From Erpobdella octoculata (Eukaryota; Annelida; Clitellata; Hirudinida; Erpobdellidae): 64,000 nt of DNA. Positions 10,701 through 21,871 of the stretch are shown here, one piece after another. How positions within the stretch are numbered: the first letter of the stretch is position 1; each line of letters opens with the position of its first letter. Made by a program: the position numbers and the translations under genes. The notes beneath the pieces were generated by a model that was not told the DNA's origin, made no database searches, and was given only the letters and a program-made list of their open reading frames with translations. The stretch is from contig OZ022238.1 of NCBI GenBank assembly GCA_963978895.1, positions 43,997,310 to 44,061,309 of the forward strand, in the 5' to 3' direction.

Positions 10701-13700
10701 TGAATTTTATTACACAAATACCGATTTGAATTTTATTACGCACCCCTGACGTGTTTCATAAATGAAAAAAACTTGTCACCTTAGCAACCGAAACTATTTA
10801 ACTATTAAAAAAATAAATAACCAAGATTCAGTAAATAATGTATTCGGTTGAATTTTAGTTGTGAATATGCATTATATTAAATTGTTAATAAATAAAATAT
10901 AAAATTTTATAAATTTTTCGTTAACATTTAATTCATATAATGAAAAAAACTCGTCACCTTAGCAACCGAAACTATTCGGCTTAATAAATAACCAAGATTC
11001 AGTAAATAACGTATTTGGTTGAATTTTAGTTGTAATTATTAAGCATCTGCGTCCCGATATCGTTATCTCGAATTCAATCGAGATTTCAAAACGATACGGG
11101 AGATCCCATATCGCCATTGAAACGATACAGCCTGCGGAAGAAGTCTCGTATCTATATAATTAGCGATACTAAGAATTTCATTCCCGATAAAATCCCAAAA
11201 AAATATCAGGATTTTTTAAAAATATTTTCCAATAAATAACGAAAGTCATACATATTTAATTAACGATTCTCACAACTGTGAATATTTGCAATTGATTCAT
11301 CAACATTGATTAATTAATCTACCTATTGACAGAAGTTTATAACTATTATCATCCCCACTTTAAATTCGGTTTTCCAGACATTATTTACTATTTTTAGTCT
11401 GGGAACCGGCAGCAAAAAAGCCACGCTCCTATTAGGCTGCTAGTCGAGCTCTGCATACTACTGATACTACAAGCCCTACAAGGCAATCGTACTCGCTGAC
11501 ATCGATGACTATTATTATTAATGAGAATAATGAGTAATGTAATAGTAATGATCATTCTATGTTTATGTTTTGGTTTAGTCTGTTTGAAAAACTTATTTTT
11601 TCAAATTTGTTACATAGAATTGGAATGATTATTTTAGTGTTTCGATATCCGTAATTGACCGTAATAGTAGCTCATCTAAGATATATCTTAATATCTTTAT
11701 AATCTCGATGATATTCTTGGTTGTGTGTGAGTATGTGTGTGCCACCTGTAGTGTGCACGACAGTGCCGTAGCCCGTATCGTCTGCAGCTGGAATTCGAAA
11801 CTTTCTCAGCTTCTTTCTTGCTATTGCTAACCGCATTCGCCATCGCCTATAAATAAACACGTTGGGTTTTTTCACTTTTTTAATTCTTGCATAGAGGCAC
11901 TTTCTCGTGTTTGTCATCATTATCATGCCGCGTCACTAAATAAAGTAAATAAATACTTTCTATCGGCGGTAGCGTTTTATTTAGAGTCTAAATTTAGACA
12001 AATAGATGTACCGAAACTAAACAAATGAAACTTATTTCAAGTTGTAAAAAAAAATTAAATTTGGTAAATTTTTATAAATTTTGAAATTTTTTAATATTTA
12101 TATATTTTTTTTCAATGAATTTCTTTAATGTAGTTATTAATATTGTCTGTCGCGTATAGTTCATCATTATATGTTATCTCTAAGCAAAATTTCCGCTTCA
12201 GTCGAGATCCCGAAATCGTATCGTATCGTTATTGTTTGAAGCGTCTCGTATCGTATCGTTTAATTCGAGGCAAATTTCAGAAATCGTATCGTATCGTTCC
12301 AAAAAAATAACGGGACGCAGAAGCTTAGTAATTATTATTAATAAATAAAATAACAAAAAAATTCTAAATTTTTCGTTAACATTTATTTAAATATAAGTCC
12401 GCGGTCTGCATTTTACCCACCCACGACGCGTTTCAATATACGTTTCGTTACGCATTGCATATTCTTCGAAATAAGGCGATCCAGGCCGAACTTTTAAAAC
12501 CCTTTCTTAATGAGCACCTAAAACTAAAAGATACCTAAAAAGACATATAAAAGATATGTCCCAAATTTCATTACAATCCGTTCAGTGGTTTTTGCGATTT
12601 CGTGATGAGTCAGCCAGTCAGTCAGTGGTATTTGAGTTATATATATATATATATATATAGATTATTCACTCTCTCTCCCCTCTTTTTTTTCTACGCTCTC
12701 TAAGATTTGATCACCACAGACAAACTAACCAACCAACAAACAGAGAGACGAGTGAAGTAAAATAAAAGCATTTAAAAATGAATGTCTGTGTGTGTCCTTT
12801 ATGCATTGCCAGACCATTCATCCGATCTTAACGAAATTTTCACACAACAGTGAAAGTCAATAGAGGAAGGTTTTTGTAAGAAAAAGAGATCGGTCACAAA
12901 GTGAGCAGGAGAGTGAGTGGAAACTGGAACGAGAGAGCGAGCGGGAATGGAAAAGCGACCGGGAAAGCAACTGGGAATGGATGAGCGACCGGGAGAGGGA
13001 GAGCAATTGGGAATGGGAGAGCGACCGTGAACGGGAGAACAAACGGGGAAGGAAACGAGAGCGAGAGAAAAAAACGATATAAAAACCTCGGGCAATGCCG
13101 GGTACACTGCTGGTAATTTATAATAAAAAAATGAACAAAAAAGACTCACCTGTCCCTGCATTGACTACCAGCTTTGCCCGGAATGAAAGTTGCTACTCTT
13201 GCCCAATTAGGGCCAAACACCTTCACAGCATCATCCAGTTTCTAAAAAATTATTATCAGCTGAGAATGAGTTTGTTAAAAATAAATTATATATTCATTAC
13301 AGAACTGACAGAATAAATAAATGAAAATTAATTTTCTTGTAAAAGCTTTTTAAAATCAGCGCATCCAGCCTACACAACAATCTGTGCAACAAGCCTACAC
13401 AACAAGTTTTTACAACAAATCCGCCAGTTTACAACTCAGAATATTTATATACTGTAAAAACGGTGCTAAAAATGCAAATAAACAGGTTAAATTTTAGAAC
13501 ATTTGAACATGTTTAATTTTGGTGAAATGCTTAACTATCTGAGTGATTTCAACACCTTGGAAAAATTAACCAGCATTCATGCAAAGATACAAACAAAAAT
13601 TATTAAATACAAGCTTTAATTTAGATTCTTTTTAATTTTAAACTAATTATCAGTTAAATAAAAAATGGAAAAATCATGAAAAGTTAAACTTGCAAAATGC

Positions 13701-16700
13701 AAGACAACAAGCAGATTGATTGAGAATTGATGTGCTCTCTTTTCAAATGACATCAAATCAAGTCAAATGACCCAACAACTACAAGCTAAACCACATTAGA
13801 TGATCAGGCTTCAAAATTTGACCCACATTAATATGAAAATTTTGTTTCTTTAATAAACTCTAAATGTTTGACAAGGAAGTCATCTGTCACAGTTTGTTAA
13901 AAGCTATATTAATTCAACTAAAAGCTTTTTAAGGGCGGTTCAAGTAGATTAGAAATTTGAGAATTTTTTAAAAGATAAAAAATTACTTTATCCAGATCAC
14001 GAGTCCATTTTGATCTTGCCTTAATCCTTGGAGCCAGCTGTTCCCAACGGTAGATGCATTCCTCAGGTGTTCTCGTCTTGACACCTTTAGACACTGATAA
14101 CATAAAAAGAAGCCAATGTAGACAACTCAAGTTACACAAGTCTGATAAATAACTAGAAACATAAACTCCAAGTGTTTCTTAATAATTAAATAATTAATAA
14201 AATTATTTATAATTTAAATAATACAAGAAGGAATCAACGTAGCCAACTCAAATTCTAAAAGTCTGATGAATAGCTAGAAAAGTAAATTTGTTTATCAACA
14301 AACAAACACCTAGCTTCCATATGATCTCATCATTTTTCTTCATACATTTGTTGACAGATTTCTCCAAAAGTCGGTCATCAGCCGACGTCCATTTCCTAGT
14401 CGATCGATGCAAAAACCGTTAAAACCAAGAAGTAATAATAATAATTGAAAAAACTTTAAAAAAACATGTTTCTTTTATGCACTAGAAAGACAAAAATAAT
14501 TATCTGACTAATACAAAATTTGTTAACATTGAAATGCAGATCTTTTAGTCTGGAAATATATTATTTATAAGTATTACTCCTTTAAATCTTTTTTATATAT
14601 AAAATATTTTAAATGAATAATTCTTGAAACTGAGTCTCCTCGGATAATTTATATAAAAAAAATAAAAATGATTATAAAAAAACACTCGGAACAACTCACG
14701 AATGAAGTAACGAATTGAAGTTCATCTGGTATCTAACAAAACATTGAAATGCTGATCTTTTAGTCTGGAAATATATTATTCGTTAATATTGCTCATTTGA
14801 ACCTTTTTTCACGTATTCACAGGTTATATGCTGAACTTGAAGACAATTTTAATTTTGTGATTTAATAAAACAAAAGTCTTCACTCACTCCCAACTGTTCG
14901 GCTATATCTTTCCATCTTCTTTTCTTGAATTCGTCAGCCAACTCAACCAATCTCGCATCCTCATCTGAAGTCCAATCTGATTTGTTGATCAACGGATGTC
15001 CCTCTATCTGCCAAAACTGCTGGCAGTAGTCAGCTGACTTTTCACCTTTCAACTGTTGTACATGTGCACGAAAAGTTTTAATGTAGAAATATTAAGGTTG
15101 TCAACAAGTGTGGCATCACCCTCGTATCTGACCATCGGAATAACCTGAGTATCTAAATTATCAACTCGTCCAATCATTGGGAGTCGTGAAACTAGAGTCT
15201 CCACTGCTTTCAACAGGCCATTAATTTATGCAACTAGGTGAAGAAACTTCAATAAAATCACAAATAGATTTGAAAGAAACATGATTAAATATTCTTACAT
15301 CAACATTTGCAATCTTCATCCAATCGATATCATGAACATCTTCAGGATTTCCGTATATCAGTTTCGGGTCAGTCCATTCCCTGACAAAGTATTCAAGAAA
15401 GCTGTACAAGTTTGTTTTAATAACAACAAATTATTCAACTTCAAAAGTAATTAGCTATTTCACAAAATAATTGTAAACACTGTAAAACAACAAAGGTTGA
15501 CATACAGTAAAAATTTATTAAAAACTATGAACGAAACTCACTGTATATTTTTGATAGCCATTTCTATTTCTTGCAGATTCCTTGAGCTTTCCAAATGCTC
15601 TTTACTTCCTTCTATTGCATTTTCGCATTTATCATATTCAATCTGCTTTCTATGAAGTTAACAAAAACTTCTAGTATAATCAGATACAGATTAACCAATT
15701 CCATAAAAAGAAAACATAAACTAAAAAAATGACAAACAAATATTATTTAACCTGTTCATGTAGGGACGGAGAAGTTTCTGCAAACGCTCGGCTTTTACCG
15801 ATTTTACTAACATCTCCTGCTCTTTTTGATCCCCTGATTTTTAATTGCAAGAAAAGACATTTTTTATAAAAAAAAAACGAATAAAACAATAAATAATATT
15901 TTAATTTAAAATGATACCAACATGGCTTAAGAGGTTTGAAATACGGATTGATAAGGCCTGCTTCACTTTTTTTAGCGGTCAATTCGTTTGTTTTGGGAAA
16001 CTGTCGATAATGAAAAGAAACATACTAGGTTTTACGGCAAAAACGAATAACGGAACAGAGAATTCTGACGATAAGAAATGTACTAACCGATCCCTCGAAG
16101 TCTTTGAAGTAAGGAGTTGAATAAAGTGAAAAAGTTCTACGCTTCAGGCATCCGTGGTTGTCTTGAAGCATTTCACTGAACTCATTTTGGACAGTTTCCT
16201 GAAAGATATAGACATAGTTTTTTTTTGGCAATTCTTATTAATAAACCACAAAAAATTCCAGTATTTTTTGCAGCCACTTTTGTTTTATGACATGTCAAGC
16301 CATTTCATAACAACCGCCTTCGCGTGCCTCGGTGGGTTCCGGTGACGCCGACGGAGTTTGAACAGCCGGCATGCTGCCCATCCGACAAATGCTTCACCGG
16401 CAATCCCGAAAGATAATACAATTTCACTCAAAAAAGTAGCAAAAAACAAGCATTTCCAAAAATTACACTTAACCGATTACAACCGTTTTATTAGCCCATG
16501 AAAATTTATAATTAAAAGTTTCACTAAAATTTACTTGGTGTTTTTTATTGTGCTCCAAAATTGTACTAATTTTTGTCAATGTCTGGTTGATATAGAGTTG
16601 AAACTTTCTATTAAGTGCTAGACAAAGTTCTAGTGAATTCCTCTCATTTTCAACCTTAATTAAACAACACTTAATTTATTTATAAATAAAACGAATACAA

Positions 16701-19700
16701 CTTTTAAATAAATTTTCATAACAAACATCTTGAGCTTCCCTTTCTGGAACCTGGTCACCTGCAATAACAAAAAATATTACCAATTTCTATTCTGATAATA
16801 AACTTATATAAATTGCTAGGTAAACAAATATTAATAGAATACAATTTTGTTCCATCGATGTTGTTCTACATAGTTGAAAATGATTTTTAAATCATAACAA
16901 AGGTGACAATCCTTATATTACTAGAAATATCTGTCAAAAATGACAGATTTTTTAAGTCTCATATCATATTTTTCGATTGCAGCACCACCTCTTTTGATCA
17001 TTAGAACCGCTGACTGCTGACCACCGTGTTATGTGAAATTGCTAACATACATACATACATACATACATACATACATACAGATATAGGAAATTATGTATGT
17101 AGATATTTTTGTTTTAGCAGAGTAGAGACTGAAGTGTTCAATAATAGAGAATATTCCATTATACTAATTACACATAACATTTATTGTATAATGGTTTTAT
17201 TACATGTCCAAAGGGTTCAATTAAGTTAATAAATAATGATTTTAAAGTTTTTAAATGATTTTATAGGTTTTCTATGGTCTAATATATAAAAATATAAAGT
17301 TTATTTTTAAAAAAATTCCTGCTAGCATGAAAATCACTATTCGCGGTAGAGTCTGGAACAAATTAATCTCGATAAACTGAATCACACGTGTGGTGAAATA
17401 ACTGCTGTGGGTAGGCCTCATTATAAAGGATTCATGAAAAGACTTTTGAAGAATTAGGGTTAACGAAAAATAATAATAATAATAATAGTCAATTTGTAAA
17501 GCGCCAGTAGCGGAGCGTCAGAGGCGCGCGGGATCTTGTCCGAATGCCTTCGAGAACAGATGAGTCTTTAAATGTTTTTTGAACGATGTCAGACATGGTG
17601 ATGATGTGATTGATGGCGGCAGTGAATTCCAGATGGCTGGGGAGCTGTAGCTGAATGATCTATTGGTGAGTTTTGAGTGGCTAACCGGTTGGTAAAGTAA
17701 GAGAGAGTTGGAAGAACGGAGTTGTCTATTGTTGGTCCTAATGGTGATGAGTTTATTTAAGTAAGGTGGGTTATTAGTGCTGAGAATTTTGTAGGTTAGT
17801 AGTGATATCTTGAAAATAATTCTATATTCTATTGGAAGCCAGTGAAGTTTGCGGAGATGAGAAGAGGAGGAAGTGACAGTGGATGAGTTTGTGGTGACTT
17901 TGGCGAGTTGATTCTGAACACGTTGAAGTTTATTTAAGCAAGTCGATGATGTTCCGTAGAGCAGAGAGTTGCAGTAGTCCAGTCTAGATGTAACTAGGCT
18001 GCGTGCAAGGGTGGTAGCAGTCTCAGTAGAGAGTAGGGGGCGTATGTGTTTCAGGGCCTGTATATGATAGTTGCAGGCCTTTATAGTCGAAGATATGTGA
18101 CGGTCGAAGCGTAGGTGGCTGTCAAGGGTGACGCCTAGCAGTTTAACGTGTGAAGATATAGGAAGGGTGGCTCCAGCGATGTCTATTGAGGTTAATTCTT
18201 TAAATTTGGTGAGTTGCTGTGATGAGCCAAGGATGATTACTTCAGACTTGGTAGGGTTTAACTGTAAAAAGTTTAAGCGGTGCCACTGTTGAATTTTGTG
18301 TGTGCAGAGTGTAAGAGTTTGGATCATGTTTGGTGAGTCGTCACAAGAGAGAGCAGTGAAAAGACAGGTGTCGTCAGCGTATTGGTGGAAAGAGAGGTTT
18401 GATTGTTCAATGATGGCGCAGATGGGTGTGGTGTATGTTGTGAATAGAAGAGGTCCCAGGACAGAGCCTTGGGGAACACCCGCGTCCAGGGCAGAGGGTG
18501 CAGAAGAGTGTTTGCCCATTTTTATGAATTGTTTTCTGCTGTTGAGGTATGAGGAGATCCATGACAAAGCAGAACTGGTAACGCCAAACTCGTCGGCAAG
18601 TCTGGTAGTGAGGATGTCATGGCGAATGGTGTTGAAAGCGACCGAGAGGTCGAGGCAGACCAGCACAACAGCTTTCTGGTTGCCACAGTTTTGTAGCATA
18701 GAATCAAGTACGTGAAGTAAGGCTGTTTCCGTGGAGTGACCCGAACGATAGGCTGATTGTAGTTTTGTGTAGTTGCATGATGAGGTTATGTGAGGTCCTA
18801 ATCTTTTCAGTACGATTCTCTCGAGTAGTTTTGAGATGGTGGTGAGGTTTGATATGGGTCTGTAGTTGGATGGGATGGAAGGGTTGAGGTTGTTCTTTTT
18901 TAGTATGGGTAAAACTTGGGCGATCTTGTATGATTGAGGGAAAATTCCTTGTGATAGTGACTCGTTAACAAGTTTGGTAATGAAAGGAGATAATGAGCTG
19001 GCGTATTTTTTCAGAATAGGGGTTGGTATTGGGTCTAACGGAGATGATTTATTAGGGATAGAGTGAATGAGTTTAGTGACTTCGGATATTGTAGATGGAG
19101 TGAAGGAGGATAGTGTAGGTCCAGCATGGGGTCTGTGTAGTTGAGAGATAGTTAGCGGCGGTGTTGTTAAAAGGGATGTTGATATGGAGCTGTGGATCAA
19201 TTTGATTTTATCTATGAAGTACGAGTTGAATGAATTGGCGAGTTTGTTACAGTCAGTGTCGGTGGTGTGTGGAGTTGAGCTACGGTGAAGCAAGCTATTA
19301 GCAACTTTCCAGAGCTGCTTGGATGAGTGAGCAGCACTGTCGAGCTGCTCCTTAATGTGATCAGACCGAGATCTGAGGATAGCCTCACGTGCACATTTCT
19401 TGGCTTCAAGGTAGTTATTTTCATCTGCTTTGATTTTAGATTTTGAAAACACCCTCTCAAGACGACGACATCTCCTTTTAGCCTGGCGAGCAGAATGAGA
19501 CAGAAGCTCACTAGGAACACATCGAAGACGTAAGTAAGCTGCCAGATCATTCCAAAAAGAGGGTGCTGCATAATAGAAGGCACAGCCATAAAAAGTTGCA
19601 CCAGTCTTGCTTGCTTGTTTACTGAATGTTTGCAAACCTTGAAAGTGAAAATTAACTAACTTTCCATCATCCAATCAAGCTGAAATTTGAAATATAGGCT

Positions 19701-21202
19701 CACTCCTTATGACAATGCATTATATCAAAGTTTAAAAACATAAAAAAAAATTTAAGTAAAAATAATAATTTATGTTTTAAAACAAATCAAATACAATTAA
19801 ATAAATGTTGGCATATGTAAATTATAAAAAAAAGCCATTTTAAAAGAAAAATTTGCAATATATGAAAAGCTGGCGAATCTTGAAATATAAGGAATTTGTG
19901 AAAAAACCTTGTTTTTTATGGCTTACTTGTTATTTTTACAAAATGCAATGACAATGGATTCAGTTCTTACACATTGATAAATAAATTGGCGGGCGCTGGT
20001 GGTATAGCGATAAGGCATTCGCCTGTGGACCTAAGAGTCGGCGGTTCGAATCCCGCTGGCATCACCAGCGTCTGCAAAGGGTGTGGGTAGGCGCCTTAAA
20101 TGGCTGCCTCTGGTTGTTCTGTCTAAATGGGCCCACAAGTAAGTAAAAGTTGGATGAAGTGATTCGTGGCTTAGAAGTCTAACGATTAACGCCACGTTAA
20201 ACATTGTCATACTTTAAATTGCTGGATTCATTTTCAATAGAACAAACTAATAGATGAAATTAAATGCAATTAAGTTGAATGACTTTAAGTTCAACGAATA
20301 TTCAGTTAGCATTCATTAAAGTAAGAATGTTGCCATGTTGGTGCCTAGTGCATATAAACATGAGATTTTCAGGTTTTTATGCAGCCAGTCTTGATCGACA
20401 ATCAGAATGTATGAGCCCAGCAACACTGAAGAGATGCTCGCTTGATATTCTAGTTGGTGGCGGACTTACAATGAGAACCACATTTTTTGAAACCATTGTC
20501 ATTGTATCTCAAACTGCTTTTCTACTAATAACTGTGTTAATTAAAAAAATTTCAAATGAAGTTTTTCCAAAATTTTTGTGAAGATAAAATGGATTGGTCC
20601 ATGAAAATGTGGAAATAACCCCGCAATAATCTGTTTCAATGTCACTGTCCAGTTTTTGGCAAATGATGATGTGGTTTTATGTGCATTTCATTAAGTTTAA
20701 TTTAATGCAGTTGAACAGCAAGTGCCAGTCAGGGCAAATGAGAGCAGGAATGACAAGTTATTAATGAAAAAACCTTAAAAAATTAAATTATCGATAATCG
20801 ACCAATATTTTGTGGCCGATTATTGGCCAATGCAATATTGGTGCACCTCTAGCTGCAAGATTAACTGAATTTAATTACAAGTTAATGCATAGGATTTGGA
20901 AAAATTATGTTGAAATGTTTTTTTAATAAAAATAATCTGATTCCACTTTAATATTTTTTTATCAATTTATTACTAAAATCTTTATTAGTAAATTAATGTT
21001 ATGGTGATTGATGATGATCAAACAGTTCCATGATTAAAATTAAATGTCAGTAAGCACCTTGGCATTTCCCATCCAACTCGGAAAGTGGGCTGAGAGGTTC
21101 GTTGCTCAACGAAAGCAATTTAAGGTTGCTATAGGAATTGTTAAAGTTAACTTCAGCCCTTTTTAATTTTTCTATATCCTCGTTTAGAAGTTCTACTTCC
21201 AT
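7795..21202 (-). CDS. SNAPC4: snRNA-activating protein complex subunit 4-like protein, tandem copy A (4.5 Myb repeats), 20 exons
   Basis: SNAPC4 (SNAP190) is the DNA-binding scaffold of the nuclear complex that recognises the proximal sequence element of snRNA genes for Pol II and Pol III. Exons: 21058-21202, 16727-16758, 16535-16654, 16088-16198, 15922-16000, 15752-15833, 15542-15649, 15299-15380, 14888-15052, 14700-14764, 14310-14395, 13987-14093, 13150-13241, 10314-10408, 9844-9939, 9382-9515, 8695-9280, 8447-8538, 8025-8369, 7795-7947. The sum is 2775 nt, giving 924 aa plus stop, with matching phases and GT/AG ends throughout. Motifs: ELCLALNRKF near residue 70, PYFKDFEG, a coiled stretch (KSVKAERLQKLLRP), half repeat DWMKIANVD (about 243-275), Ra (about 274-330), Rb (332-388), Rc (388-432), Rd (439-485), each with spaced tryptophans. 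Then come the basic RKRKRG, a Ser/Asp-rich linker with a poly-Asp run, and the C-terminal block FLKLLNERN...FPLPWKRTKL. The 4.5-repeat layout is diagnostic of SNAPC4. The product is shorter than the roughly 1470-aa human protein. Start chosen by homology to copy B exon 1; expression unproven. Confidence 0.88.
8025..8369 (-). other. Penultimate exon of copy A with two competing 5' splice sites, one mutated
   Basis: This exon encodes the conserved C-terminal block (residues 760-874). The donor used in the model is AGAA/GTAAGC at 8025/8024. Copy B has a second in-frame donor 21 bases further (TTTCAA/GTAATT), which copy A has lost (TTTCAA/ATAATT). If the intron were retained in A the product would end two codons later with FQII, losing the last 50 residues. 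Confidence 0.6.
10535..10605 (-). repeat. GAGC-rich repeat fragment, inverted relative to copies near 12900-13090 and 31725-31850
   Basis: On the minus strand this reads as alternating GGGAATGG, GAGAGC and GAGCG words, the same vocabulary as the inner part of the Helitron-like copies at 12.9 and 31.7 kb. It lies in intron 13 of gene A and has no terminus of its own. Confidence 0.45.
10761..11030. repeat. Direct repeat of about 180 bp, two adjacent copies
   Basis: A unit beginning ATGAAAAAAACTTGTCACCT at 10762 recurs from about 10939 (CTCGTCACC variant), both followed by ACCAAGATTCAGTAAATAA and TTGAATTTTAGTTGT. A third partial unit (TTTTTCGTTAACATTTA) resumes after the hAT-like element, at about 12370-12390, so that element inserted into the repeat. 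Confidence 0.7.
11040..12327. mobile_element. Non-autonomous hAT-like DNA transposon, 1288 bp, 8-bp target-site duplication
   Basis: Left terminus TAAGCATCTGCGTCCCG (11040-11056) and right terminus CGGGACGCAGAAGCTTA (12311-12327) are inverted repeats of 17 bp with one mismatch. The flanks GTAATTAT at 11032-11039 and 12328-12335 are identical 8-bp direct repeats. Eight-base duplications are typical of hAT elements. CGTATCG words (ATCGTATCGTATCGTT) recur near the right end. No transposase frame is present; the longest frame (84 codons, 11672-11926) is not recognisable. It lies within intron 13 of SNAPC4-like gene A. Confidence 0.8.
12540..13113 (+). mobile_element. Helitron-like element fragment ending in CTGG/T
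   Basis: It contains a segment around 12556-12625 (CCCAAATTTCATTACAATCC...) of the type often seen in Helitron-derived repeats, a (TA)n tract at 12636-12658, GAGCG-rich sequence (12900-13080) and a terminus CGGGCAATGCCGGG-TACACTG-CTGG followed by T. A short GC hairpin about ten bases before CTRR, with insertion before T, is the Helitron 3' signature. The 5' limit is a guess. No Rep/helicase frame. Confidence 0.5.
14524..14565 (-). pseudogene. Partial duplicate of exon 10 of SNAPC4-like gene A (3' splice site plus first 26 bases)
   Basis: The minus strand repeats AATATATTTCCAG plus ACTAAAAGATC and the TKRSAFQC-coding bases of the true exon 10 (14700-14764), in the following intron. The rest of the exon and its donor are missing, so it is a decoy acceptor or dead exon. 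Confidence 0.65.
16905..17105 (+). repeat. Dispersed repeat, (ACAT)n-containing family, copy 1 (intron 1 of gene A)
   Basis: It shares with 28470-28720 and with the reverse complement of 32010-32245 the words CTCTTTTGATC, CTGCTGACC, GAAATTGCTAACATAC and ATAGGAAATTATGTATGT. This copy lacks an inner piece of about 50 bp. The (ACAT)n microsatellite is at 17045-17079. It sits about 150 bp upstream of exon 2, as does the 28.5-kb copy in gene B. Confidence 0.7.
17465..19674 (-). mobile_element. L2-clade non-LTR retrotransposon, 5'-truncated, with (TTA)n tail
   Basis: One 718-codon minus-strand frame (17518-19674) encodes a reverse transcriptase. Visible motifs: YRPISNLTTISKLLERIV, QSAYRSGHSTETALL, motif A CLDLSVAFNT, GVPQGSVLGPLLF, motif C YADD and LLGVTLDSHLRF, then a C-terminal SPAIWNSLPPSI block. 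The AP-endonuclease domain that should precede the RT is absent, so the copy is 5'-truncated. The first 40 or so residues (from MDDGKLVNF) do not look like L2 and may be host sequence read through. The 3' end reads GGCGCTTTACAAATTGACTA then TTA repeats, like L2 tails. It is inserted in intron 1 of SNAPC4-like gene A, same strand. The catalytic Asp residues of motifs A and C are kept; Asn replaces the usual Asp after AF. Confidence 0.9.
17518..19674 (-). CDS. Reverse transcriptase ORF of the L2-like element (718 aa)
   Basis: An uninterrupted frame with all core RT motifs in order: fingers YRPIS at about residue 272, motif A (LDLSVAF) near 345, GVPQG near 395, YADD near 435. Canonical L2 ORF2 starts with an endonuclease of about 200-250 residues that is missing here, so it cannot nick a target by itself. 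The residues right after the odd N-terminus (a K/R-rich stretch around QAKRRCRRLERVF) match the usual linker between endonuclease and RT. The intact frame suggests recent insertion. Confidence 0.88.
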   Translation of the reverse strand: MDDGKLVNFHFQGLQTFSKQASKTGATFYGCAFYYAAPSFWNDLAAYLRLRCVPSELLSHSARQAKRRCRRLERVFSKSKIKADENNYLEAKKCAREAILRSRSDHIKEQLDSAAHSSKQLWKVANSLLHRSSTPHTTDTDCNKLANSFNSYFIDKIKLIHSSISTSLLTTPPLTISQLHRPHAGPTLSSFTPSTISEVTKLIHSIPNKSSPLDPIPTPILKKYASSLSPFITKLVNESLSQGIFPQSYKIAQVLPILKKNNLNPSIPSNYRPISNLTTISKLLERIVLKRLGPHITSSCNYTKLQSAYRSGHSTETALLHVLDSMLQNCGNQKAVVLVCLDLSVAFNTIRHDILTTRLADEFGVTSSALSWISSYLNSRKQFIKMGKHSSAPSALDAGVPQGSVLGPLLFTTYTTPICAIIEQSNLSFHQYADDTCLFTALSCDDSPNMIQTLTLCTHKIQQWHRLNFLQLNPTKSEVIILGSSQQLTKFKELTSIDIAGATLPISSHVKLLGVTLDSHLRFDRHISSTIKACNYHIQALKHIRPLLSTETATTLARSLVTSRLDYCNSLLYGTSSTCLNKLQRVQNQLAKVTTNSSTVTSSSSHLRKLHWLPIEYRIIFKISLLTYKILSTNNPPYLNKLITIRTNNRQLRSSNSLLLYQPVSHSKLTNRSFSYSSPAIWNSLPPSITSSPCLTSFKKHLKTHLFSKAFGQDPARL
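19988..20210 (+). mobile_element. tRNA-derived SINE
   Basis: The 5' part is tRNA-like: GGCGCTG (19992-19998) can pair with CAGCGTC (20066-20072), an A-box-like TGGTATAGCGATAAGG follows, and the B box GGTTCGAATCC is at 20043-20053. The anticodon stem pairs badly, so it is not a working tRNA gene. A body of about 130 bp without tRNA similarity follows, ending near GATTAACGCCACGTTAAAC. It lies in intron 1 of gene A, just outside the LINE. Confidence 0.65.
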
Positions 21203-21871
21203 TTCACTTTTATATTATAACATTATCCCAAATTAAACCGGCGTGATGATAAACAAAAAATAAATACAGAATTAGAACCAAAAACCACAAATTTAAATCA
21301 GCATCCAAAATAGAAGAAGCAATTTATTCTATTTATTGCATTATTATAGTTTTTTAGTCCAACTGTTTCAAAACATTTTCTAAATACAAATAAATTCTAA
21401 ACCCAGAGTAGAACTCATGCATACCTTCTTTTTTTTAAATTTAGGCTCCAAGAGCCTCCATTACATAGCTGAGCTCCTGAATATCATGTAACAACATTTT
21501 CTGTGTGTAATACTAGCTAGGATACCCGACATCTTAAATCCTGGTTTTTCGTCTTCTATTTGATGTCTCCCCTCTCATGACAGAAGTTTTGGAAACTAAA
21601 AAAATTCTTTATTTTGCAAAGATCAAAAACCTTTTTTTGTTTATTTACACACTCTCTTAAAAACGGTAACGACAAACTTAAGTTACCCAAAACGCTATTT
21701 CTGAAAAACTGACTAAATAAGTTTAAGCAAGCAAGACTTAATAAAATCCCTCCTATATCTCAGGTTGATGAAGGCAACAAAATGAACAGTTCTAATCACA
21801 AAAATGTGAGAAAAACAGCTAAAAAAGCAATCATAAAAATTTAAAAAAAATCTGTTTTATTTTATAGCATA
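21203..21871. other. Spacer between the two SNAPC4-like genes
   Basis: About 670 bp separate the stop of copy B from the ATG of copy A, and must hold the end of B and the promoter of A unless they share a transcript. No conserved motif could be identified by eye. There is no polypyrimidine-AG acceptor directly before the start codon of A. Confidence 0.6.
21856..21861 (-). terminator. Putative poly(A) signal of SNAPC4-like gene B (AATAAA)
   Basis: The canonical hexamer reads on the minus strand 11 bases past the stop codon (21872-21874). The close spacing suits a short 3' UTR. Confidence 0.5.

Noticed and set aside
18296..18715. 139-codon plus-strand frame
   Set aside because: Antisense shadow of the L2 reverse transcriptase.
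19992..20072. Possible tRNA gene
   Set aside because: The B box is good but the anticodon stem does not pair and a SINE-like body follows.
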